Shown here one piece after another: positions 32,556 through 41,630 of a stretch of 53,267 nt of DNA. The notes under the pieces are model-generated. The model was not told the DNA's origin. It was given only the letters and a program-made list of their open reading frames with translations, and searched no databases. Each line of letters opens with the position of its first letter. Position 1 is the first letter of the stretch. This stretch comes from Cytophagales bacterium (GTDB taxonomy: Bacteria > Pseudomonadota > Gammaproteobacteria > Burkholderiales > Burkholderiaceae_C), in contig JASGCK010000015.1 in the NCBI GenBank assembly GCA_030054145.1, positions 1 through 53,267 on the forward strand, written 5' to 3'. Both the position numbers and the translations under genes were made by a program.

Positions 32556-33746
32556 TTATGCCAATTTGCAGCCAGCGCCAGAATCTGACAAAGCCTTAGC
32601 AGCAATGCCAACGACCTTGTTTTCACCATCCTTCACAACACGCAAATAGATATCTTGCACAGGGTTGTGCGCCGCGCTCATTGTCCATTTGCCGCGCGGA
32701 CTATCAATCACTGCGCCCTGCAAGGCTTTGTAGAGCGCAGGCTTATTAGAGAGGTCGCCCTTCACCGCATTTGCGCCTTGAATCAGCAACAAGCCCGTGT
32801 CGTAGCCTTGCACGGCATACACATCGGGTTGCATTTTGAACTGCTTGGCATACGCCAAACGGAACGCCTTGTTGCGCGGTGTATCGAGCGAGTCGCTGTA
32901 GTGCAAAGTTGTGATCACGCCATTGGCAGCAGCACCCGCAGCACCCAATACGCCTTCGGTTAAAAAGCCAGAGCCGTAGAGCGGAATTTTGCCTTGCAAG
33001 CCTGCGGCTGCGTAGTCCTTCATAAACTTGGCCGCGCCACCGCCCGCAAAAAAGCAAGCTACCGCATCAGGTTTGATAGCAGCAATTTCGGTGAGTAAGG
33101 CTTGGAACTCGACATTAGGAAACGGCAATCCCAGCTCCTTCACAATCGTGCCGCCTGCAGCAAGATAACTCTCTTTAAATCCTTCAAAAGCCTCGTCACC
33201 TGCGGCGTATTTCCAAGTAATCCACACCACACGCTTGTGACCTTTTTCTGCTACCAATTTACCCAGCGCCTTGGTTGGCTGAGAATTGCTAAACGATGTT
33301 CGGTACACATTCAAAGCGCACAGCGAACGAGTCGCCGCATGAACACCCGCATTAGGAATCAAGCTAAGAACGCCGGAATCGCGGGCGACTTTTTGAATCC
33401 CCATTTGCACACCTGAGTGAACCGTGCCCACAATCACATCCACCTTGTCCCGCTGCACCAGTTTGTTGGCGTTTTCAATGCCTTTGGCGGGTTCGGACTC
33501 GTCATCCACTTTAAAAAATTCAACGTCGCGCCCGCCCAGTTTGCCGCCCTGCTCGTTCAGTGCCATGCGAAAACCGTTTTCGATAGCAACGCCCAATTGC
33601 GCGAAAGTTCCTGTATAGGGCAGCATCAGGCCAACGCGCAATTTACCCGTTTGTGCTGAAGCACCAGATGCCAAAAACCCTGTGGAAGCCGCGCCAGCTA
33701 TGGCGGCGCCGTGAGACAACATTTGACGACGAGTTGTAGTTTTCAT
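32556..33746 (-). CDS. LIV-type ABC transporter substrate-binding protein, paralog 2
   Basis: This is a 396-residue periplasmic binding protein closely similar along its whole length to the product of 31288-32493 (for example the identical stretches LPYTGTFAQLGVAIENGF and NKAFRLAYAKQFKMQPDVYA). It has a twin-arginine-like signal (KTTTRRQMLSHG, cleavage near SGASAQ). ATG 33746 has AAAGG upstream. It is the first gene of the transporter operon, divergent from the aromatic catabolic cluster across a 120-base intergenic region. Two binding proteins for one permease suggest a broadened substrate range. Confidence 0.9.
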   Translation of the reverse strand: MKTTTRRQMLSHGAAIAGAASTGFLASGASAQTGKLRVGLMLPYTGTFAQLGVAIENGFRMALNEQGGKLGGRDVEFFKVDDESEPAKGIENANKLVQRDKVDVIVGTVHSGVQMGIQKVARDSGVLSLIPNAGVHAATRSLCALNVYRTSFSNSQPTKALGKLVAEKGHKRVVWITWKYAAGDEAFEGFKESYLAAGGTIVKELGLPFPNVEFQALLTEIAAIKPDAVACFFAGGGAAKFMKDYAAAGLQGKIPLYGSGFLTEGVLGAAGAAANGVITTLHYSDSLDTPRNKAFRLAYAKQFKMQPDVYAVQGYDTGLLLIQGANAVKGDLSNKPALYKALQGAVIDSPRGKWTMSAAHNPVQDIYLRVVKDGENKVVGIAAKALSDSGAGCKLA

Positions 33747-33829
33747 GAATAGCCTTTCTAAAAGCAAAATCGAATCTTAATCCGAAGGGTAGCTAAAAGT
33801 TGCAACATACCTCATATCGCTTTCCCTAG

Positions 33830-33858
33830 TTGACGCTTATTTATTTCATGCTTAAACT
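33830..33858 (+). promoter_or_regulatory. Candidate promoter of the aromatic catabolic cluster, possibly leaderless
   Basis: TTGACG (33830-33835) and TAAACT (33853-33858) are spaced by 17 bases and match five and four consensus positions. A start point would fall within a few bases of the ATG at 33867, so the first gene would have almost no leader. A palindrome TTAAA-CTA-TTTAA (33852-33864) overlaps the -10, and GTTGCAAC lies at 33799-33806. Either could be an operator for the MarR regulator encoded in the cluster; that is inference. Confidence 0.5.
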
Positions 33859-33866
33859 ATTTAATT

Positions 33867-36215
33867 ATGAATATTCTATGCATCGGCGGCGGACCCGCAG
33901 GACTTTATTTCGCCAACTTGATGAAGCAACAAAATCCGTCGCACATCGTGACGGTACTGGAGCGCAATCGACCGTTTGACACGTTTGGTTGGGGAGTGGT
34001 GCTGTCTGACCAGACGTTGGACAATATGCACCGCGCAGACGCTGTCAGTGCTGCGTTAATTGGTAACGCTTTTCATCACTGGGATGATGTATCCGTATTC
34101 TTTAAGGGCGAGCATCTACGCTCCAGTGGTCACGGTTTTTGCGGTGTGGGACGCAAACGATTGCTCAATATTTTGCAAGATCGCGCTCAAGAGCTAGGGG
34201 TGCAATTGGTCTTTGAAGCAGATATCCAAGACGATCAAGCTGCGGCACTGCAATATCAGGCCGACTTAGTGATCGCGTGCGATGGACTAAACAGCCGCAT
34301 CCGCACACGTTATGCGGATACCTATCAGCCCGATATCGACACGCGCCAGTGCCGCTTTGTTTGGCTGGGTACGCGCAAAAAATTCGACGCATTTACCTTC
34401 GCCTTCGAGCAGACCGAGCACGGCTGGTTTGCAGGTCACGCCTATCAGTTTGATGCGGATAGCAGCGAGCGCGAAATATCCACTTTTATTGTCGAGACAC
34501 CCGACGAAGTTTGGCACGCGCATGGCCTAGACAAAATGACTCAGGCCGAGTCCATTGCTTTTTGCGAGCGCTTGTTTGCCAAACACTTAGATGGCAATGC
34601 GCTCGTGAGTAACGCGGCGCATCTGCGTGGCTCGGCTATCTGGATTCGATTTCCTCGCGTCATTTGCAAAACATGGGTGCATCAGGCGGACATCAATGGA
34701 AAATCCGTGCCTATTGTTTTAATGGGGGACGCGGCGCATACGGCGCACTTCTCCATTGGTAGTGGCACAAAATTAGCCGTTGAAGACGCGATTGATTTAG
34801 CCAATGAATTCGCCACCCACAAACCGCTAGCCGACGTGCTGAATGCTTACGAGGCAAGGCGCAGCGTGGAAGTGCTCAAAATTCAAAATGCCGCGCGCAA
34901 TTCCACCGAGTGGTTTGAAAACGTCCGTCGTTACGCGGGCATGGAGGCACCGCAATTTGCCTACTCACTCTTAACGCGCTCCCAGCGCATTAGTCACGAA
35001 AATCTGCGCCTACGCGATACCGCTTGGTTAGCTAATTTTGAATCATGGTTTGCCAAGGCTTCTGCGCACCGTGCGCTCATGCCTGCACCCGTGCCCATGC
35101 TGACAGCACTCAAGGTGCGCGAAGTTGAGCTCAAAAACCGCGTGGTGGTCTCACCCATGGCAACCTACAGCGCAGTCGATGGCGTGGTTCAAGATTTTCA
35201 TTTGGTGCATTTGGGTGCACGCGCTTTGGGCGGTGCTGGATTGGTGATGGTTGAGATGACCAGCCCCACGCCCGAAGGACGCATTACGCTGGGATGCCCA
35301 GGGCTTTGGAGCGACCAGCAAACAACCGCTGTCGCACGCATTGTGGATTTTGTTCACACCAGTAGTAGCGCAAAAATCGGTTTGCAATTGGGGCATAGCG
35401 GAGCCAAAGGCTCAACCCAACTGGGCTGGGAACTCACCGATGAACCCATGACCACTGGCAATTGGCCCTTAATAGCCGCCAGCAGCGTCCCGTATGGGGA
35501 GCAAAATCAAACGCCTAAAACCATGAGCCGCGCCGATATGGCTGCGTTAACAAAGCAGTTTGTAGCCGCCACGCAGCGTGCCGCCCATGCAGGTTTTGAC
35601 TGGCTTGAGCTGCACTGCGCACACGGCTATTTGCTATCCAGTTTTTTAACGCCGCTTAGCAATCAACGCACGGATGAATACGGTGGCAGTCTAGAGAACC
35701 GCCTGCGTTACCCGCTAGAGGTCTTCCGCGCGATGCGTGCCGTCTGGCCCGCTCACCTGCCCATGTCGGTGCGACTGTCTGCACATGACTGGGTGCCTGG
35801 CGGCAACACAGCGGACGATGCCGTGGTGATGGCAAGAGCTTTTAAAGATGCGGGCTGCGATGTGATTGATGTTTCGTCAGGACAAACCAGCCGCGCCGCA
35901 AAACCTGTCTATGGGCGTATGTATCAAACGCCATTTTCTGACCGCATTCGCAACGAAGTTGGCATTCAAACCATTGCAGTGGGCGCGATCACCGAGGGCG
36001 ATCAAGTCAACAGCATCATCGCAGCAGGTCGTGCGGATTTATGCGCCATTGCACGTCCGCATTTGGCGGACGCTGCTTGGACACTGCACGAAGCCGCCAA
36101 ACTCAATCAGCACAGCATCGATTGGCCACGTCAATACTGGAGTGGTCGCGATCAACTGTACCGCGAATTAGAGAAGCAAAAGACGATGGAAAACGCCAAC
36201 GAGGCAAGGCTTTGA
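33867..36215 (+). CDS. Aryl-CoA monooxygenase/reductase fusion (2-aminobenzoyl-CoA or salicylyl-CoA type)
   Basis: This 782-residue flavoprotein fusion has an N-terminal FAD aromatic hydroxylase ([10 protein letters not shown] at 7-16, [15 protein letters not shown] near 290) and a C-terminal old-yellow-enzyme FMN reductase (from about 410; [40 protein letters not shown]). The architecture matches 2-aminobenzoyl-CoA monooxygenase/reductase of Azoarcus evansii, which hydroxylates and then reduces the ring. Databases often label such fusions salicylyl-CoA 5-hydroxylase. RidA and a benzoate-type CoA ligase in the same cluster favour the aminobenzoyl reaction. It is the first gene of the cluster, and MarR follows directly. 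Confidence 0.85.
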   Translation: MNILCIGGGPAGLYFANLMKQQNPSHIVTVLERNRPFDTFGWGVVLSDQTLDNMHRADAVSAALIGNAFHHWDDVSVFFKGEHLRSSGHGFCGVGRKRLLNILQDRAQELGVQLVFEADIQDDQAAALQYQADLVIACDGLNSRIRTRYADTYQPDIDTRQCRFVWLGTRKKFDAFTFAFEQTEHGWFAGHAYQFDADSSEREISTFIVETPDEVWHAHGLDKMTQAESIAFCERLFAKHLDGNALVSNAAHLRGSAIWIRFPRVICKTWVHQADINGKSVPIVLMGDAAHTAHFSIGSGTKLAVEDAIDLANEFATHKPLADVLNAYEARRSVEVLKIQNAARNSTEWFENVRRYAGMEAPQFAYSLLTRSQRISHENLRLRDTAWLANFESWFAKASAHRALMPAPVPMLTALKVREVELKNRVVVSPMATYSAVDGVVQDFHLVHLGARALGGAGLVMVEMTSPTPEGRITLGCPGLWSDQQTTAVARIVDFVHTSSSAKIGLQLGHSGAKGSTQLGWELTDEPMTTGNWPLIAASSVPYGEQNQTPKTMSRADMAALTKQFVAATQRAAHAGFDWLELHCAHGYLLSSFLTPLSNQRTDEYGGSLENRLRYPLEVFRAMRAVWPAHLPMSVRLSAHDWVPGGNTADDAVVMARAFKDAGCDVIDVSSGQTSRAAKPVYGRMYQTPFSDRIRNEVGIQTIAVGAITEGDQVNSIIAAGRADLCAIARPHLADAAWTLHEAAKLNQHSIDWPRQYWSGRDQLYRELEKQKTMENANEARL

Positions 36216-36216
36216 T

Positions 36217-36705
36217 ATGGACTTAGAAGCTAGATTAGAAGACGCAAGCACCAGTCACAGTGCGCATCCACAAGAGCTGCGCTTATGGCTACGGATGTTG
36301 ACTTGCACGCAACTGATTGAAAAGTTTGTACGCACTCAGCTACGCAAAGAATTTGGCACAACACTGCCGCGCTTTGATTTGATGTCGCAGCTTGAGCGCT
36401 CGCCCGTGGGTCTCAAGATGAATGAACTATCGCGCCGCATGATGGTAACTAGCGGCAACATCACGGGTATTGCCGATCAACTCACAGCCGAAGGTTTAGT
36501 AGAACGCGTACCGCTAGCAGACGACAGGCGCGCATTTCTCATTCGGCTCACCAAGGCGGGACGGGCTCAGTTCGCACTCATGGCTAAAGCGCACGAGCAG
36601 TGGATTGTGGATGCCTTGGCGGGACTTAGTGAATCGCAAAGCAAACAACTGCATACGCTGATGGGTCACATCAAACAACAATTTAAACAAGCGCAAGCCG
36701 CATAG
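36217..36705 (+). CDS. MarR-family transcriptional regulator
   Basis: This is a 162-residue winged-helix regulator: recognition-helix region ELSRRMMVTSGNITGIADQL and wing VERVPLADDRRAFLIRLTKAG are typical of MarR. MarR proteins in aryl-CoA clusters usually repress the operon until an aryl-CoA thioester binds. It starts 1 base after the monooxygenase stop and is followed after 12 bases by the enoyl-CoA hydratase, so it is co-transcribed with the genes it probably controls, giving autoregulation. A candidate operator lies at the cluster promoter. Confidence 0.9.
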   Translation: MDLEARLEDASTSHSAHPQELRLWLRMLTCTQLIEKFVRTQLRKEFGTTLPRFDLMSQLERSPVGLKMNELSRRMMVTSGNITGIADQLTAEGLVERVPLADDRRAFLIRLTKAGRAQFALMAKAHEQWIVDALAGLSESQSKQLHTLMGHIKQQFKQAQAA

Positions 36706-36717
36706 GAGCAACCATTT

Positions 36718-37587
36718 ATGAAGCACTTCATCACCGCGAGCAACCCCATGCACGCATCGTTCGAGCCCAAAGCCAGTTACGTTGCCAAGCATTTTTCGTG
36801 GCACTTCGAGCCAACCTCACCTCATGGCGGCATTGGCATCGTGACGCTCAACCGTCCTGAACGCAAAAACCCCCTCACCTTTGAGTCTTACAGAGAGCTG
36901 GGCGAATTATTCCGCTCCATGCACGATGCAACCGATGTGAAGGCGGTTGTTGTCACGGGCGCTGGCGGCAATTTTTGTAGCGGCGGCGATGTGTTTGAAA
37001 TCATCGGGCCACTCACCCAAATGACCATGCCTGAAATGCTGGAGTTCACACGCATGACGGGCGATTTAATTAAAACCATGCGCAATTGCCCGCAGCCCAT
37101 TATTGGCGCGATTGACGGCATCTGCGCGGGCGCAGGCGCCATGATGGCGCTGGCTTGCGATATGCGATATGGCACCGAAAAAACCAAAACTGCATTTTTA
37201 TTTACGCGCGTCGGTCTAGCAGGTGCAGACATGGGCGCTTGTGCCTTGCTACCGCGCGTGATTGGGCAAGGGCGAGCTTCTGAATTGCTTTATACAGGCC
37301 GCGCCATGACGGCGGCAGAAGGTCTCAATTGGGGATTTTTTAACGAACTGTGCGCCCCCGATGCCTTGCTGGCTAAAGCAAAAAGCATGGCAACAGATTT
37401 AGCCAACGGTCCCACTTTTGCCCACAGCATGACCAAAACCATGCTACAACAAGAGTGGGCAATGACCATTGAACAAGCCGTTGAAGCCGAAGCGCAGGCG
37501 CAGGCCATTTGTATGCAAACCGAAGACTTCAAGCGCGCGTTTGACGCATTTTCAAACAAGCAATCTCCTGTGTTTGGAGGGGATTGA
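36718..37587 (+). CDS. Enoyl-CoA hydratase/isomerase family protein
   Basis: This is a 289-residue crotonase-fold protein. Oxyanion-hole strands appear as [19 protein letters not shown] and [21 protein letters not shown]; the latter gives the usual glycine-rich turn. Within this cluster it probably hydrates or hydrolyses an unsaturated cyclic CoA intermediate produced by the monooxygenase/reductase, but crotonase family members catalyse many reactions. It begins with GGAGCA before the ATG at 36718 and ends one base before the acyl-CoA dehydrogenase start region. Confidence 0.88.
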   Translation: MKHFITASNPMHASFEPKASYVAKHFSWHFEPTSPHGGIGIVTLNRPERKNPLTFESYRELGELFRSMHDATDVKAVVVTGAGGNFCSGGDVFEIIGPLTQMTMPEMLEFTRMTGDLIKTMRNCPQPIIGAIDGICAGAGAMMALACDMRYGTEKTKTAFLFTRVGLAGADMGACALLPRVIGQGRASELLYTGRAMTAAEGLNWGFFNELCAPDALLAKAKSMATDLANGPTFAHSMTKTMLQQEWAMTIEQAVEAEAQAQAICMQTEDFKRAFDAFSNKQSPVFGGD

Positions 37588-37588
37588 A

Positions 37589-38746
37589 ATGAACCACTAC
37601 AAGCTCCCATTTTTTGATACCGCTCATACGGAGTTGGCGCAAAGTCTTGAGCAGTGGGCATCTCAAGCGCAAGTCGATGAGTCGGATGATCGCCATGCGT
37701 GCCGCGAATGGGTACAAAAACTGGGTACGGCAGGCTGGCTGCGTTACTGCGTGCCAAGCGCGTTTGGTGGGGCACTGCCCACGCTTGACTCGCGTGCTTT
37801 AGTCATTCTGCGCGAGACATTGGCGAGCTACTCGCCGCTAGCTGATTTTGCGTTTGCCATGCAGGGCTTGGGCAGCGGCGCGATCACATTAGACGGTTCG
37901 CCCGAGCAACAAGCGATGTACTTGCCTGCAGTAGCCAACGGTACAAAGATCGCTGCGTTTGCGCTCTCAGAACCTGATGCAGGATCAGACGTAGCAGCGA
38001 TGTCGAGCACGGCGACCGTGCAAGCCGATGGCAGCTATGTTTTAAATGGCATCAAGACTTGGATTAGCAACGGCGGCATGGCGGACTTTTATGTCGTCTT
38101 CGCCAAAACAACGCCCAGTGCAGGTACGCGCGGTATTAGCGCTTTTATTGTGGATGCAAGTACAGCAGGACTTGATGCGTCAGAACACTTGCAGGTTATG
38201 GCCCCGCATCCACTGGCCAAACTTCGATTTACCAATTGCCGCGTGCCAAATACCGCGCTTTTAGGCGAAGCAGACATGGGCTTTAAATTGGCGATGCGCA
38301 CGCTCGATATTTTCCGTGCTTCAGTTGCTGGTGCCGCTCTAGGCATGGGCAGACGAGCCATGCGGGAGGCGCTGACGCATGCCAAGTCACGCCGTATGTT
38401 TGGTGGTGTGCTAGCCGATATGCAGCTCACCCAGGCGAAGCTTGGCAGCATGGCTGCGCTGATTGATAGCGCCGCGCTACTGACCTATCGTGCTGCATGG
38501 ATGCGCGATTCGCAAGGGACATCAGCCGCCTACAGCCGCGCCAGTGCGATGGCAAAAATGGTGGCAACCGAAAACGCTTCAAAAGTCATTGATATGGCGC
38601 TGCAAATGTTTGGTGGGCGCGGCGTGCAAGTCGGTCAGGTGATTGAGCATTTGTACCGCGACATTCGATCGCTACGCATTTATGAGGGCGCAACCGAAGT
38701 TCAGCAACTCATTATTGGAAAGTCTGTATTGAAAGAGGAGGCTTGA
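37589..38746 (+). CDS. Acyl-CoA dehydrogenase
   Basis: This 385-residue FAD enzyme oxidises an acyl-CoA to the enoyl-CoA. It contains AAFALSEPDAGSDVAAMSSTA (FAD contact), TWISNGGMADFYVVFAKT, the arginine region GRRAMREALTHAKSRRMFGG and the C-terminal YRDIRSLRIYEGATEVQQ with the catalytic base position in YEGATE. The ATG at 37589 has GGAGG upstream; an in-frame start at 37469 lies inside the hydratase gene. It overlaps or abuts the ligase start. In the pathway it may dehydrogenate the ring-reduced or ring-opened CoA ester. Confidence 0.9.
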   Translation: MNHYKLPFFDTAHTELAQSLEQWASQAQVDESDDRHACREWVQKLGTAGWLRYCVPSAFGGALPTLDSRALVILRETLASYSPLADFAFAMQGLGSGAITLDGSPEQQAMYLPAVANGTKIAAFALSEPDAGSDVAAMSSTATVQADGSYVLNGIKTWISNGGMADFYVVFAKTTPSAGTRGISAFIVDASTAGLDASEHLQVMAPHPLAKLRFTNCRVPNTALLGEADMGFKLAMRTLDIFRASVAGAALGMGRRAMREALTHAKSRRMFGGVLADMQLTQAKLGSMAALIDSAALLTYRAAWMRDSQGTSAAYSRASAMAKMVATENASKVIDMALQMFGGRGVQVGQVIEHLYRDIRSLRIYEGATEVQQLIIGKSVLKEEA

Positions 38747-38748
38747 GC

Positions 38749-40407
38749 ATGCCCCAATCAATCGCATCTGCGCAAATCGACAGCTTCGTTCGCGATGGTC
38801 TGCCACCGCCCGAGCAGTGGCCGCAATTGCACTATGAGTTTGCGCAAAACGTTTGTCACACCCAGCTTAATTTGGTTGCCGAACTGTTAGATCAATGCCA
38901 TGAGCGCGGCTTCGCAGAGCATCCACTTTTGCGCAGCCCAAGCACAGTGCTCACGTATGCCCAAACACGAGATCAGGTCAACCGCATCGCACACGTGCTG
39001 ACCACAGACTTAGGACTCGTGCCTGGCAACCGCGTACTGCTGCGCGGCGGCAACTCCATTGGTTTAGCGCTTGCTTGGCTTGCTGTCGTGAAAGCAGGAC
39101 TCATCGCAGTTGCAACCATGCCGCTACTACGTGCTACTGAACTGTGCGGCATCATCGACATTGCCAAGCCCACCGTTGCGCTGTGCGATATCAACCTCAT
39201 CGATGAATTAGCCCTCGCGCAAGGGCAGCAAGGCGAGCACCCGTCTTTGCACACCCTCATTACCTTTAACGCGCCGCAAGACCTTGCAGGATTAGAAGCC
39301 CGTGCGGCGCAAAAAAGTAGCGACTTCCAAGCCTGTCCTACACTGGGCAGCGATATTGCGCTAATGGCGTTTACCTCGGGCACAACTGGTAAGCCTAAAG
39401 CAGCGGTGCACACGCACCAAGACGTTTTAGCCGCTTGCGAAGCGTGGCCGCGCTTTGTGCTGGAGGCAAAGCCTTCCGACATCGTGTTTGGTTCGCCGCC
39501 TTTAGCATTCACGTTTGGGCTGGGCGGTTTGTTGATTTTTCCGATGTGGGCAGGGGCATCGGTGTACTTTCACGATGCGCCCTTAAAACCGCAAACCGTC
39601 ATCGACACCATTAACCAAGTGGGCATCACCATTTGCTATACCGCGCCGACCATGTACCGCCAACTCGCGCCAATTGCGGCCGCGTGCGGTGTGCCCAGCC
39701 TACGCACCTCGGTCAGCGCAGGCGAAGCTTTGCCTGATGCAACACGTCAACTGTGGAAAGCCGCGACAGGGCTGGAGATGCTAGACGGTATTGGCGCAAC
39801 CGAGATGTTCCATATTTTTATCTCCAGCAAAGGGGAGGATGTTCGCGCGGGAGCCATTGGCAAAGTCGTGCCGGGCTATACCGCTAAAGTTGTGGACGAC
39901 GCAGGGCAAGAGCTGCCAATTGGGACGATTGGCAAGCTGGCGGTCATAGGACCCACGGGCTGCAAATACTTTAATGATCCAAGACAGAAAAATTACGTCA
40001 AAGCTGGCTGGAACTATCCAGGCGATGCATTTCGCATGGACGCAGATGGCTACTTTTATTACCAGGCGAGAGATGACGACATGATCATCACGGCGGGCTA
40101 CAACGTCGGCGCACCCGAAGTTGAGGACGCTTTACTCAAACACCCAGCGGTTGCTGAATGCGGCGTGATTGGTGAACCCGATCTTGAGCGCGGCATGACG
40201 ATTCATGCCTTTTGCGTTTTAAAAGAAACCGACATGGCAGGCGAAGCTATGAAAAAAACGCTGCAAGACCACGTCAAAACCATCATCGCGCCCTATAAAT
40301 ATCCGCGCCGTATTACCTTCATGGACAAACTACCGCGCACAGAAACTGGGAAATTGCAACGCTTCAAATTAAGGACTTTTTATGCATCAACGACTACAAC
40401 CACCTGA
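38749..40407 (+). CDS. Benzoate-CoA ligase family protein (probable 2-aminobenzoate-CoA ligase)
   Basis: This ATP-dependent ligase forms the aryl-CoA thioester by way of an acyl-adenylate. The 552-residue product shows adenylation motifs MAFTSGTTGKPKAAVHTH, GSPPLAFTFGLGG, DGIGATEMFHIFIS and DDDMIITAGYNVGAPEVE, and the catalytic lysine in PRTETGKLQRF near the C-terminus. It belongs to the benzoate/2-aminobenzoate ligase branch rather than the long-chain branch. ATG 38749 has AGGAGG 7 bases upstream; a TTG two codons earlier is less likely. It overlaps the ridA-like gene by 26 bases. Confidence 0.88.
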   Translation: MPQSIASAQIDSFVRDGLPPPEQWPQLHYEFAQNVCHTQLNLVAELLDQCHERGFAEHPLLRSPSTVLTYAQTRDQVNRIAHVLTTDLGLVPGNRVLLRGGNSIGLALAWLAVVKAGLIAVATMPLLRATELCGIIDIAKPTVALCDINLIDELALAQGQQGEHPSLHTLITFNAPQDLAGLEARAAQKSSDFQACPTLGSDIALMAFTSGTTGKPKAAVHTHQDVLAACEAWPRFVLEAKPSDIVFGSPPLAFTFGLGGLLIFPMWAGASVYFHDAPLKPQTVIDTINQVGITICYTAPTMYRQLAPIAAACGVPSLRTSVSAGEALPDATRQLWKAATGLEMLDGIGATEMFHIFISSKGEDVRAGAIGKVVPGYTAKVVDDAGQELPIGTIGKLAVIGPTGCKYFNDPRQKNYVKAGWNYPGDAFRMDADGYFYYQARDDDMIITAGYNVGAPEVEDALLKHPAVAECGVIGEPDLERGMTIHAFCVLKETDMAGEAMKKTLQDHVKTIIAPYKYPRRITFMDKLPRTETGKLQRFKLRTFYASTTTTT

Positions 40408-40774
40408 CTGGCTTCCCCCAAAAGGCTATGCCAATGGCATTGCTGCCAAAGGCACGCTCATTTTTGTAGGCGGGCAAATCGGTTGGAATAGCCAACAGCA
40501 GTTTGAGTCGGACGATTTCATTGCGCAAGCTAAGCAATGTTTTTTAAACACGTTGGCTGTCTTGCAACAAGCGGGGGCAGGTGCACAGCATATGGTTCGT
40601 ATGACTTGGTACGTGACGGATCGGCATGAATACAACACAAGGCTCAAGGAGTTGGGGGCTGTGTACCGCGAAGTATTTGGGCGACATTTTCCAGCAATGG
40701 CTTGCCTAGAAGTGAGTGGACTGATGGAGGAGAGAGCCAAGATTGAGGTGGAAACTACGGCCATGTTGCCCTAG
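40382..40774 (+). CDS. RidA family protein (enamine/imine deaminase)
   Basis: RidA proteins hydrolyse reactive enamine/imine intermediates, releasing ammonia. The 130-residue protein has the family pattern GTLIFVGGQIGWN, FLNTLAVLQQAGAGAQHMVRMTWYVTD and the arginine-containing end MACLEVSGLMEERAKIEVE. Its start lies 26 bases inside the ligase gene, so the two are coupled. In an aminobenzoate pathway it could hydrolyse the enamine formed after ring reduction, which supports anthranilate as the substrate. A tail fragment of a second RidA is at 43141-43191. Confidence 0.9.
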   Translation: MHQRLQPPDWLPPKGYANGIAAKGTLIFVGGQIGWNSQQQFESDDFIAQAKQCFLNTLAVLQQAGAGAQHMVRMTWYVTDRHEYNTRLKELGAVYREVFGRHFPAMACLEVSGLMEERAKIEVETTAMLP

Positions 40775-40820
40775 TAGTGTGGATTACTTTTTTGTTTGTT
40801 TACTTTTTTAAGGAGGTTTT

Positions 40821-41612
40821 ATGTTTAACGGTTTAAAAGGAAAAACAGCCATCGTCACTGGAGGTGCTACGCTTCTTGGGGCGGGTGTTGTCAAAGCACT
40901 TGTGGCGCAAGGCGTGCGCGTAACGGTGGCCGATATTGACAAAGCAGGCGGTGAGGCGCTTGCAAAATCATGCGGGGATGGCGTGTGGTACAGCCCGACC
41001 GATATCAGCGACGATGCGCAAATTGACAAGTGCGTCAGTGATACGCAATCGCGCTTTGGCAGCGTTGACTTCTTAGTGAACCTTGCTTGTACCTATGTAG
41101 ACAACGGTATCGAGGCCTCACGAGGTGATTGGCAAACGGCATTGAATATCAATGTGGCCAGCGCTGTGATGATGACCAAGGCCGTTCACCCCTTGATGAA
41201 AAAAGCTGGAAAAGGCGCAGTGGTGAACTTCACCAGTATTTCTTCTAACGTGGCACAAACAGGGCGCTGGCTTTACCCCGTTAGCAAGGCGGCGCTGGTG
41301 CAATTGACTCGCAGCATGGCGATGGATTTGGCTCCTGATGGCATTCGCGTCAATAGCGTCTCTCCTGGCTGGACTTGGTCTGCAATCATGAATCAATTGA
41401 GCAACGGTGATCGCGCAAAAACAGACCGCGTTGCCGCACCGTTTCATATGCTCAAACGCGTGGGTGATCCTGACGAAGTCGCACAAGTCGTTTTATTTTT
41501 GTGCTCCGATCATGCAAGCTTTGTGACAGGTGCCGATTACGCGGTAGATGGTGGGTATTCGGCGATGGGGCCCGAGTCTTACGAACCTGCCATTCCTAAA
41601 TTGATGAGCTAA
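40821..41612 (+). CDS. SDR-family oxidoreductase
   Basis: This 263-residue classical short-chain dehydrogenase has the cofactor motif TGGATLLGAG, the NNAG-equivalent VNLACTY and the catalytic S-Y-K around TSISSN and YPVSKAAL. The aspartate in VADIDKAG favours NAD over NADP. A strong AAGGAGG site precedes the ATG at 40821. In this cluster it may act as the hydroxyacyl-CoA dehydrogenase step or on a ketone made by the next gene's flavin monooxygenase; the substrate is not evident. Confidence 0.88.
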   Translation: MFNGLKGKTAIVTGGATLLGAGVVKALVAQGVRVTVADIDKAGGEALAKSCGDGVWYSPTDISDDAQIDKCVSDTQSRFGSVDFLVNLACTYVDNGIEASRGDWQTALNINVASAVMMTKAVHPLMKKAGKGAVVNFTSISSNVAQTGRWLYPVSKAALVQLTRSMAMDLAPDGIRVNSVSPGWTWSAIMNQLSNGDRAKTDRVAAPFHMLKRVGDPDEVAQVVLFLCSDHASFVTGADYAVDGGYSAMGPESYEPAIPKLMS

Positions 41613-41630
41613 CAAAGAAGGGTACGAACC

